DNA of 7,385 nt from Candidatus Uhrbacteria bacterium RIFOXYB12_FULL_58_10 (GTDB lineage Bacteria; Patescibacteriota; Patescibacteriia; 2-12-FULL-57-11), in assembly GCA_943359495.1 (NCBI GenBank), contig CALRHY010000035.1:1-7385 (forward strand), read 5' to 3'. Below the pieces are notes generated by a model, which worked only from the letters and a program-made list of their open reading frames with translations, was not told the DNA's origin and searched no databases. Each line of letters begins with the position of its first letter. Positions within the stretch are counted from its first letter, which is position 1. Shown here piece by piece: positions 1-6,367 of the stretch. The position numbers were made by a program, and so were the translations under genes.

Positions 1-1453
1 CATTTGCCTGCCACATCCGAACATTGATGGATACAAAAACCAACATACTGATCGCCGTCGCTCCGACTACCAATACAGTCTTCGCTGTACCCAAGGGAAA
101 CACAGCCAGCTCCGCACTATCCTGCTCGATTGTGTGCACATCTAAAAAGGCACAGACAAGATACAGCAGCAGAAAGCCGGAAAGTGCATCAAAGGCAGTT
201 AAATTCTGAAGGAAGTAGGCAGCAAAAAGCAGGAGGAATAGCGCCCCTTGGATCATCGTCAGGTTCCCTTGGCGTATTTTTCGAAGGATCGTATAGGCAA
301 GCGCGGCAGAAATGCCGAGATATAAGACCGTTCCAATCGCGCCAGTCATGACCAACGAGTCAAAAAAGACATTGTGGGCGCGGTCGAACCAGGTTTCGTA
401 ATACGAATAGAACAGCGATTCCGGATGATAGTGGAGATTGAATGCTGCGTAAAAATTTTCCGAACCCCAGCCAAGCAGCGGTTTTTGCTTCCATGCTTCC
501 GCAGCGATCTGCCAGGCAAGAAAACGCGTCCGGTTACCGCTGATACTGAACGGTGTGTTCACAATGCGACGCACGCCAGGGATTGCCTGAACAAAGGCGG
601 TGCGTTTTGCCAAAAAAAGCACGAGAACAAACCCGGCAATCACCGCAACACTCACCCACGCAGCGCGGCGAACGCGGGCATTTTTCGACTGCCGCATCGC
701 TAAAAACGCAACGATGGCAATCGTCGCAAAAACGACAAAAATCGAAGCGCGGCTCTCGGTCAAAATTAGGATATATCCATTCAACACACCGACTCCGACC
801 AGGAGCAGACGCTGCCACAGGACGCGAGTGGTCGTGAAAAGATATGCGGCAATGAACATGGCGAACAGCATGAACACGCCAAGATAAATGTAGTTTCCGA
901 GCGTTGCCCATACGCGGCCTCCCGGAGCGGATGCCAGAATGCCGTTTTTTGAAAAATGCTCGATCAATGCGATGACGCTCATCACGACGGAAGAAACAAG
1001 AAATGCTGAAAACACCCACCGCCAGTGACGCAGGTCGCGAACAACTGAGCGTGCCATGACAAAATACAGAAAGAAATGCAGTATGGCCGAAACCCCACTC
1101 ATGCGCTCATGATTGCCCCAAAAACTCCGATGCGGATCGACGCCAGTAAACGCAGTCACGCACAACACCGCCATATATGCGAGTACGGTCAAAAAAAGAA
1201 CCGTCCGTCGGGGGCGTGCTGCGGGGACCCAGGCCGCATACAACACAAACAACACAAACAATACCTCTACGAGCACGGAAAAAGACACTGCTTTAGCAAA
1301 AACAAAAGGAAACGTTGTTGAGGGGATGTACACAAACGGCATTGCGAGTGCGGCGATCAATCCGCCCAGAAGAATCGTTCGCAAAATCCTTTCGCGACGC
1401 GTTTCGGTGCGCTCGTTTTCTTTGTCCATGGGTGTTGATTGGGATGGCATCAT
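1..1453 (-). CDS. O-antigen ligase / Wzy_C superfamily membrane protein, third tandem paralog (3' end outside window)
   Basis: The reading frame is open from 1453 to the window edge (484 codons) with no stop, so the C-terminus is missing. It encodes a polytopic membrane protein with many hydrophobic segments. Landmarks, numbered from the ATG at 1453, are SFWG at about 110-113, ATLGN at 183-187, TESRA at 232-236 (Arg 235), TRFLAW (Arg 310), PLLGWGSENF at 325-334, FDRAHN at 356-361 (His 360) and FDAL at 421-424. The same landmarks occur in the same order in the two genes upstream. Wzy_C proteins transfer or polymerise lipid-linked glycans on the outer face of the membrane; the exact substrate cannot be read here. 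The start is uncertain: in-frame ATGs lie at 1453, 1450 and 1429 and none has a clear Shine-Dalgarno. I chose 1453 because the resulting 17-nt gap resembles the spacing of the preceding pair. A TPR tail like those of its paralogs probably follows beyond the window, which is inference. Confidence 0.9.
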   Translation of the reverse strand, partial: MMPSQSTPMDKENERTETRRERILRTILLGGLIAALAMPFVYIPSTTFPFVFAKAVSFSVLVEVLFVLFVLYAAWVPAARPRRTVLFLTVLAYMAVLCVTAFTGVDPHRSFWGNHERMSGVSAILHFFLYFVMARSVVRDLRHWRWVFSAFLVSSVVMSVIALIEHFSKNGILASAPGGRVWATLGNYIYLGVFMLFAMFIAAYLFTTTRVLWQRLLLVGVGVLNGYILILTESRASIFVVFATIAIVAFLAMRQSKNARVRRAAWVSVAVIAGFVLVLFLAKRTAFVQAIPGVRRIVNTPFSISGNRTRFLAWQIAAEAWKQKPLLGWGSENFYAAFNLHYHPESLFYSYYETWFDRAHNVFFDSLVMTGAIGTVLYLGISAALAYTILRKIRQGNLTMIQGALFLLLFAAYFLQNLTAFDALSGFLLLYLVCAFLDVHTIEQDSAELAVFPLGTAKTVLVVGATAISMLVFVSINVRMWQAN

Positions 1454-1470
1454 ATAACGTACAGTATAGA

Positions 1471-3714
1471 TTACTCCTGCGTGTCCAAAACGTCTGCAGG
1501 GAGATGATATGTTTCGAGAAATGCCGGCGCCTCTGCGCGAATCGTCGGGTCAAGCGCAACCGCACGCCGCAGTGCTGCGATCGCATCATCGAACTTTCCT
1601 ACTTCGGCAGCAGCAACCGCCAATGAGGCAAAAACATTCGGATTATCTGGCTGCGCTTCCGACCAAAAGATATATACTCGATAGACAGACCCAAGATCCT
1701 GTGTCGTAAGCAAAGCGTTTATGGCCAATGTATACTCCTGCCCCGGACGATTTTCCCCAAAGCCCCCTTGGAGTGCACGCTGAAATTCCGCAGCAGCACC
1801 CGCGTTGTCACCTACCGCCGCCAAGCCCCGACCCAGATGCCAACGCGCTTCCGCAACAGTGGAATCGAGCGCCAGCGCGCGACGGAACACCACCACCGCA
1901 GCATCCGCCTTTTTCTCGACAAGCAACAGGTTACCCAATTGAAAATCGGTAATCTGCCGATTCGGTGCAAAGCGCCGCGCGTCTTCGAGTGCGCGAGCCG
2001 CATCTGCTGGATCCCGAAATCCACGCGTTGCCTGGAGGGTCAGAATGTTCGCCAAGGTAAACCGCACAGAAAAATGTTCCGGTCGCCGCGCCACCGCATC
2101 GCGCATCAGATCCTCCGCAGCACGTAACAATTCCTCTGCAGCCTGCCCTCGCGATGTGTCGTTTCCGACCGCCTTAAAAATCTCATTCGCAATCCGCTGT
2201 GCTTCATGCGCGCGATAGGGATTCCGAAACGTCAGCAATGTGCGGGCGGGAACAAGCAGCTGTTGGCTATCTGCGGCAAAAATCGCTTCATGGACCAACG
2301 CAGACCCTCGTACCAAAGGAATAACTCCAAAAAAAAGCAACGATACCGAAAGAACACTAATGGGAACAACGACGACCCACGAAGGAAACGCCGCGTGTTG
2401 TGCGCGTTCTTTCGGTATTGCCTCATAGTCCAACGAGGCGAGCAGCGCAGCACCCACCGCAAGTCCGAGATAGGTCACCAGCGTATCGAATGCGGTGAGA
2501 TTTCCAACCGCATACGCCGCAAGGCCGCCGCACGCCAAGGCTGCTGCTGCGGGAGAGAGCGTGCCTTTTTTTCTTGCGCGAAAAATCAGTGCGGCGAGCG
2601 CCGACAAAAAGGCGCAATACGCAAGAAGTCCCGGAATGCCGGCGGCAGCAGCGACATCGAGGTAGGCATTGTGCGCGCGATCAGAAACGGCGTTGGCGAC
2701 GCCGAACCGCGTCAGTGCGGGATCGTAGAGTCGGTCAAGCGCTGTATCAAAATTCTCCAATCCCCAACCGGCCAAGGGTCGTTCCACTGTTGCAGAAACG
2801 GCGACGCTCCACAGTTGAAAACGCTGCACCTGCGAGGCGTCATTCCCCGAAAAAGAAAAGACCGATACCGCCCGATTGAGTGGGGAGAAATAGCGAACGA
2901 TGGGCGTCTCGCGCAACAGAAACAACGCCAACACGCCGATGCCGGCAATCACAGGAACACCATAGCCAACCAAACGAATACGACGATCGTCACTCCAAAG
3001 CCCGAGGCAGACGCCGAACACAATAATGCCGAGGATTATTCCGAGATAGGCGCCGCGGGTTTGCGTAAAAAAAATTGCGGTGCTGCCGAGCACCAGGGCG
3101 GCGCAGGCAAACGGAATACGGAATCGCATTGTTTTGGCGGCCAGGAGAGCGACCGCCGCCGAAGCGGTTGCGAGCGTCAGTCCTCCGGCCAAAAAAATAG
3201 GATTCCCGATCGTTGCGACCACGCGCTGTTCACCGCCATGAAATTGCGACCAATATCCCGGGGCAAAAAATTCGACGATCGCCCAAGCTGCAACAATCCC
3301 CCACGCCCCGAACCATGCCCACAAAAAACGAACGCGTGCGCGCGGATCGCGGAACAAGAGATGCAGCGCGGCACCAAACAACACACACAGACCGATCGTC
3401 ACGAAGCCAGTCAGTCGTTCCGCAAATCCCCAGAAACTCGTTCCCACATCAACGGAAAAAAAAGTCGAGAGCGCTGCCGCACTGAGCAATGCAACGACCG
3501 TCCAGCCAAGAAAACGGAAACGGGGCATTTTTCCACGCTCTTTGAACCACACCAAACACGCGAGCGGTGCAATGCAGGCAAGCAGTACGCGGAAGACTAC
3601 CGCACGCGGTGTTTCAAACGGATGCGCCAATCCTTTAAAAACAACCAACGGAAGCACCGCTGTCGCGTAGAGGAGCCAAGAAAAAAGACGTCGCGAGAGA
3701 GAAGAAAAAGGCAT
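1471..3714 (-). CDS. O-antigen ligase / Wzy_C superfamily membrane protein with C-terminal TPR domain, second tandem paralog
   Basis: This is a complete 747-residue protein from the ATG at 3714; a GTG two codons upstream (3720) is possible, but AAGAG five bases before the ATG favours the ATG. Roughly residues 1-430 form a polytopic membrane domain. Landmarks are SFWG at 93-96, ATIGNP at 167-172, FTQTRG at 216-221 (Arg 220), VQRFQLW (Arg 298), RPLAGWGLENF around 312-322, SDRAHN at 344-349 (His 348) and FDTL at 409-412. The GWG-ENF segment followed by D-R-x-H-N is the typical Wzy_C signature, shared by O-antigen ligases, Wzy polymerases and protein O-oligosaccharyltransferases, so the acceptor cannot be named from sequence. 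One more membrane segment lies near 445-470. After a conserved NPY (498-500), about 528-733 is a TPR-like helical repeat region (HLGRGLAAVGDNAGAA and AVAAAEVGKFDDA are typical) that should face outward. It starts 12 nt after the preceding gene ends, which suggests co-transcription and possibly translational coupling. Confidence 0.94.
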   Translation of the reverse strand: MPFSSLSRRLFSWLLYATAVLPLVVFKGLAHPFETPRAVVFRVLLACIAPLACLVWFKERGKMPRFRFLGWTVVALLSAAALSTFFSVDVGTSFWGFAERLTGFVTIGLCVLFGAALHLLFRDPRARVRFLWAWFGAWGIVAAWAIVEFFAPGYWSQFHGGEQRVVATIGNPIFLAGGLTLATASAAVALLAAKTMRFRIPFACAALVLGSTAIFFTQTRGAYLGIILGIIVFGVCLGLWSDDRRIRLVGYGVPVIAGIGVLALFLLRETPIVRYFSPLNRAVSVFSFSGNDASQVQRFQLWSVAVSATVERPLAGWGLENFDTALDRLYDPALTRFGVANAVSDRAHNAYLDVAAAAGIPGLLAYCAFLSALAALIFRARKKGTLSPAAAALACGGLAAYAVGNLTAFDTLVTYLGLAVGAALLASLDYEAIPKERAQHAAFPSWVVVVPISVLSVSLLFFGVIPLVRGSALVHEAIFAADSQQLLVPARTLLTFRNPYRAHEAQRIANEIFKAVGNDTSRGQAAEELLRAAEDLMRDAVARRPEHFSVRFTLANILTLQATRGFRDPADAARALEDARRFAPNRQITDFQLGNLLLVEKKADAAVVVFRRALALDSTVAEARWHLGRGLAAVGDNAGAAAEFQRALQGGFGENRPGQEYTLAINALLTTQDLGSVYRVYIFWSEAQPDNPNVFASLAVAAAEVGKFDDAIAALRRAVALDPTIRAEAPAFLETYHLPADVLDTQE

Positions 3715-3726
3715 GAGCACTCTTGG

Positions 3727-5976
3727 TTATTGCTGCAGCAGCTGTTCGGTAAACCATTCCGCCTCGGCTGCAAAGGCCGGATCAAGCGCTGTTGCGCGTT
3801 GCGCCTCTATCACTGCCAATTCTGCCTTGCCGAGCGTTGCGTAGGTTGCCGCAAGTCGCGCATGCCAGACTGCACGTTGCGGCTCACGATCAATCAGCAG
3901 TTTGTATAGAAGCACGATGTCCTCAAACTGTTCCGCTTCTGCAAAAAGATCGATCAAAAATTGTGTTTCTTCGACCGTTGCTGGAACGCGCCCCAAGGTA
4001 AAGGCTTGGCGCATTTCCTCTGCAGCACCAGTATCATCGCCGGATGCAGATAATGCCAAACCCAGATACCAATGCGGGTCCGCTATGGACGCATCCATCG
4101 CAACCAGCGCACGCAACTGTTGAACAGCTTCTCCTGGCCGCTCACCAAGGAGCAAGGCTTTTGCAACCTGCACAACAACAGCCTGGCGTCGTGGAGAAAG
4201 CTGACCTGTTTTTTCAAATACCACTCGAGCCTGCTCGAATAGTTCCGCCGAGCCCGCCGATTCCCCAGCCAAAACCAGCACCTGTCCATACACAAACTGC
4301 ACCAAAAAGTCATTCGGCGCACGTGCGGCACTTTGTGCTGCCGCCGCACGCAGTGTGTCTACGTGTTGAGTAATAAACAGCGGAGAAAGCAGACCGCTTG
4401 CCTCCCGATTGACGATGCTTGTTGCAACGTATTTTCGCATCTCTTCCTGGTAGGGGTTGGGGAACCAAATCGCTCTCCCAAAGGCAACTTCTGGCACCGC
4501 ATTCGCGGAAAGTGCTGCAGGGTCTGTTGCAACCAACGTTGCATTGCTTGCAATCAAACCAAACCCGCCCGCATACACATCCGCCCCAGCAAGCACCAAC
4601 ACACCGCACAACGCGACAGCGAAACGAGTCGTCTGGGGAACTGCAGGAAAAGAAAACCGCTTGCCTGTTGACGTCGCCGGAGCCAACTCGGCACTCCCGC
4701 CCTCGGCAGACGGGCTACTTCGCACATACCCGTAGATCGCAAACAAAAGCAGCGATACCGGAAGCGTATCGAACAAAAAAGTGCTTTGTACGGCATAGGC
4801 CGCCAATGCACCCATCAAGGTGGCGCCCTCAAGTACAGAAATACGGTGATGGCGGATCAAAAACAAAATGCTCCACACGCACGTGGCGAGCAACGAAAGC
4901 AGTGCCGCGCCGAGGAGTATGCCGCCCGTACCTAACGTCTCGAGCCACAGATTGTGTGGTTTGTCTGAGACGGTTTCATAAAAGGAGTACCGCAACAACT
5001 CGGGCTCGTAGTACCGATCAAAAATGGTTTGATAATTCTCCGGCCCCCAGCCCGTGAGCGGCCGTGCCAAAAACCCTTTCCAGGCGATATTCCATTGCAA
5101 TAGACGCGGAACATTTTGACGTGCGTATGCCTGTACGTCCAAGACGCGGCGCAGGGACACGGGAAGGACATCACTATTCCCAGTATTGATAAGTGCGAAA
5201 AGAAGCATCCCGAGCGCGCCAACCGTCGCGACCATTGCTATGGCCACACGCCGTTTTTGAAAACAGGCCCACACGAAGGCTGTCATGACAGCTCCGCCAA
5301 TCAAGCCCAGTGCTGGACCGCGTGATCCTGTTAAAAAAACACCGATCGCGCTCAGCGCGACAGCAGCGGCGGTCAACCAACGCTCTGTGCGGCGTGTCGA
5401 AAAAAACAACCGCAGTCCAGCAAAGGTCGCCAACGAGAGATAGCTCCCCAAAAACAAGAAATTTCCAAACCACGCCGCGTACCGATCATGCTCACCAAAC
5501 GCATCCCGCACCGCCGGCACCAGGGCTTCGAGCAATACCGTCGCGGCCGGTAATACCGCGGACCACACCAAAAACCGATCAAATTGCCGCCACTGTACCC
5601 GAGTGCGGAAAAAATATCCGAGAAGCAGCGCAAAAAGAACAAGATGCGTCAACAACAAAAAGCCGTTTTGCCGCGCCTGTTCTCCCCACAAACTTTTTTG
5701 CCAATAGACGCCGAATGCTCCGGCGAGAAAATACGCAAAAAGAAAAAAGAGCAGTCCGACAGTCATCCATTTTTTTGGAGCAACAGACGAGGGTATGCCT
5801 TTCGACACTCCTTCGTGTCGCACAGAAAGAAGAAAGACAGCAAGTAGCGCCATCATGCCGAACAGAAACAACGGCACTTTCCCCCACCCTGCAGGAAACA
5901 TGCTCCATACAGGCACCCAATTTGGAGAGGTGACCAGGATACACAATACTACTCTTCCGAGACGATCAAATTTCAT
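3727..5976 (-). CDS. O-antigen ligase / Wzy_C superfamily membrane protein with C-terminal TPR domain, first tandem paralog
   Basis: The protein has 749 residues from the ATG at 5976. The frame stays open to an ATG at 6069, but those 31 extra codons read into a dispersed repeat and have no counterpart in the paralogs. Starting at 5976 gives MKFDRLGRVVLCIL, a membrane-like N-terminus, and a length almost equal to the 747-residue neighbour. No clear Shine-Dalgarno precedes 5976. The membrane domain (about 1-415) carries SLWG at 95-98, WFGNFLFLG at 169-177, LTGSRG at 215-220 (Arg 219), VPRLLQW (Arg 291), RPLTGWGPENY at 305-315, SDKPHN at 337-342 (His 341) and FDTL at 402-405. A further membrane segment near 450-475 precedes NPY (507-509) and a TPR-like region at about 545-740 with motifs such as HWYLGLALSASGDDTGAA. 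The family handles lipid-linked glycans on the outer membrane face; whether this copy is a ligase, polymerase or protein glycosyltransferase is open. It is the first gene of the probable three-gene operon. Confidence 0.93.
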   Translation of the reverse strand: MKFDRLGRVVLCILVTSPNWVPVWSMFPAGWGKVPLFLFGMMALLAVFLLSVRHEGVSKGIPSSVAPKKWMTVGLLFFLFAYFLAGAFGVYWQKSLWGEQARQNGFLLLTHLVLFALLLGYFFRTRVQWRQFDRFLVWSAVLPAATVLLEALVPAVRDAFGEHDRYAAWFGNFLFLGSYLSLATFAGLRLFFSTRRTERWLTAAAVALSAIGVFLTGSRGPALGLIGGAVMTAFVWACFQKRRVAIAMVATVGALGMLLFALINTGNSDVLPVSLRRVLDVQAYARQNVPRLLQWNIAWKGFLARPLTGWGPENYQTIFDRYYEPELLRYSFYETVSDKPHNLWLETLGTGGILLGAALLSLLATCVWSILFLIRHHRISVLEGATLMGALAAYAVQSTFLFDTLPVSLLLFAIYGYVRSSPSAEGGSAELAPATSTGKRFSFPAVPQTTRFAVALCGVLVLAGADVYAGGFGLIASNATLVATDPAALSANAVPEVAFGRAIWFPNPYQEEMRKYVATSIVNREASGLLSPLFITQHVDTLRAAAAQSAARAPNDFLVQFVYGQVLVLAGESAGSAELFEQARVVFEKTGQLSPRRQAVVVQVAKALLLGERPGEAVQQLRALVAMDASIADPHWYLGLALSASGDDTGAAEEMRQAFTLGRVPATVEETQFLIDLFAEAEQFEDIVLLYKLLIDREPQRAVWHARLAATYATLGKAELAVIEAQRATALDPAFAAEAEWFTEQLLQQ

Positions 5977-6007
5977 AAGCAATACCAAAAACCCACAAAG
6001 CCATTCT

Positions 6008-6043
6008 AAAGTAGCATTATCAGTCGGTGACGACAACAGGAAA
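6008..6043 (-). promoter_or_regulatory. Candidate promoter for the three-gene ligase operon
   Basis: On the minus strand, GATAAT (6021-6016) matches five of six bases of a sigma-70 -10 box, with a weak TTTCCT 16 bases upstream. An overlapping alternative is TTGTCG (6036-6031), 17-base spacer, TACTTT (6013-6008). Either would give a leader of a few tens of bases to the ATG at 5976. A promoter is expected here because a terminator separates this operon from the preceding gene, but the boxes are weak and chance matches are common. Confidence 0.25.
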
Positions 6044-6055
6044 GAGCAAAAAGGT

Positions 6056-6116
6056 AGCCCTTCGACCATTCAACTACGCTCATGGTGGTGAGTACGATCG
6101 AACCACAAGCTCAGGG
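6056..6116. repeat. Short dispersed palindromic repeat (CCTTCGAC...GCTCAGGG type)
   Basis: The segment has nested short inverted matches: TTCGA (6061-6065) with TCGAA (6098-6102), CTCA (6079-6082) with TGAG (6089-6092), and GTGGT (6085-6089) with ACCAC (6102-6106). GCTCATGG (6078-6085) recurs as GCTCAGGG (6109-6116). From general knowledge it resembles a repeat found between genes in many bacteria, usually containing CCTTCGAC, GCTCAGGGTG, GTCGAACC and GCTCAGGG. This copy looks diverged. The boundaries are approximate, and only one copy lies in the window, so dispersal is recalled, not seen. Confidence 0.55.
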
Positions 6117-6130
6117 AACAATTCTTTTCC

Positions 6131-6257
6131 TTGTCATTGCGAGGAGCGCCGAGCGACGCGGCAATCCAGTCGGAAACGATGTCGGTCGAATCGTGGATTG
6201 CCGCGACCCAAAGGGTACCCTTTGGGTTCGTCCCCAACAGACTCCTCGCAATGACAA
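6131..6257. repeat. MITE-like palindromic repeat (TTGTCATTGCGAGGAG family)
   Basis: The element is bounded by 16-bp perfect terminal inverted repeats, TTGTCATTGCGAGGAG (6131-6146) and its reverse complement (6242-6257). An inner 12-bp perfect pair, CGCGGCAATCCA (6157-6168) and its complement (6194-6205), encloses a 25-base loop, so either strand could fold into a long hairpin. GTCATTGCGAGGAGC...GGCAATCC is a widely seen intergenic repeat in unrelated bacteria, probably non-autonomous and mobile or REP-like. No target-site duplication is evident, and no transposase is present. It lies in the non-coding gap between two transcription units, where such elements are tolerated. Confidence 0.8.
6206..6227. 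repeat. 22-bp perfect palindrome inside the MITE-like element
   Basis: ACCCAAAGGGT is followed directly by its own reverse complement, with no central spacer. It sits only in the right arm of the larger repeat, between the inner and outer inverted repeats, and has no equivalent in the left arm. It could be an inserted or duplicated sequence, or a site bound by a dimeric protein. Nothing visible assigns a role. Confidence 0.75.
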
Positions 6258-6273
6258 CTATTACCAAGAACGC

Positions 6274-6303
6274 AAAACCCCCTCCGACCGAAGTCGGAGG
6301 GGG
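6274..6303 (-). terminator. Intrinsic terminator of the surface-protein gene
   Basis: On the minus strand, CCCCCTCCGAC and GTCGGAGGGGG form an 11-bp perfect, GC-rich stem around a TTCG loop closed by C-G, the very stable cUUCGg tetraloop. TTTT then follows (complement of 6274-6277) before the sequence becomes mixed. It begins about 65 bases after the TAA stop of the surface-protein gene and separates that transcript from the ligase operon. On the plus strand the tract after the stem (CGTTT) is poorer, so activity is best assigned to minus-strand transcription. Confidence 0.85.
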
Positions 6304-6367
6304 CGTTTGCTGATCACGACAGATTCTTTTTACAGAACATGCCGGCGGATCAACCCGTCACCCAGGA

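Larger units (their letters stand above)
5977..6367. other. Intergenic region between surface-protein gene and ligase operon
   Basis: No credible gene lies in these 391 bases. Short frames here translate the dispersed repeats into peptides rich in Arg and Ser, of the kind often mis-annotated from such repeats. From right to left on the minus strand the region holds an approximately 64-nt 3' untranslated stretch of the surface-protein gene, an intrinsic terminator, a MITE-like palindrome, a second short repeat, and a weak promoter candidate before the ligase operon. Confidence 0.8.

Noticed and set aside
534..1019. 161-codon minus-strand open frame
   Set aside because: It is out of frame with the continuous ligase-like frame running from 1453 to the window edge, which carries the GWG-EN and D-R-A-H-N motifs. 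The product is Arg/Cys/His-rich noise.
3728..3742. TGCTGCAGCA palindrome near the end of the first ligase gene as a possible terminator
   Set aside because: It lies within the final Leu/Gln codons, has a short stem and no U-tract, and the next gene starts 12 bases after the stop.
2206..3909. 567-codon plus-strand open frame
   Set aside because: It is antisense to the second ligase gene and the end of the first. Its product is rich in Arg, Lys, Gln and Cys with no domain, as expected for a shadow of a GC-biased coding strand, and the minus strand encodes clear family motifs there.
4419..5057. 212-codon plus-strand open frame, and a 207-codon one at 5310-5933
   Set aside because: Both are antisense shadows of the first ligase gene, with low-complexity Arg/Thr/Pro-rich products and no recognisable features.
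6131..6257. CRISPR array or riboswitch in the intergenic region
   Set aside because: There are no regularly spaced direct repeats. The structure is a single nested inverted repeat better explained by a MITE-like element, and no conserved riboswitch core was recognised.
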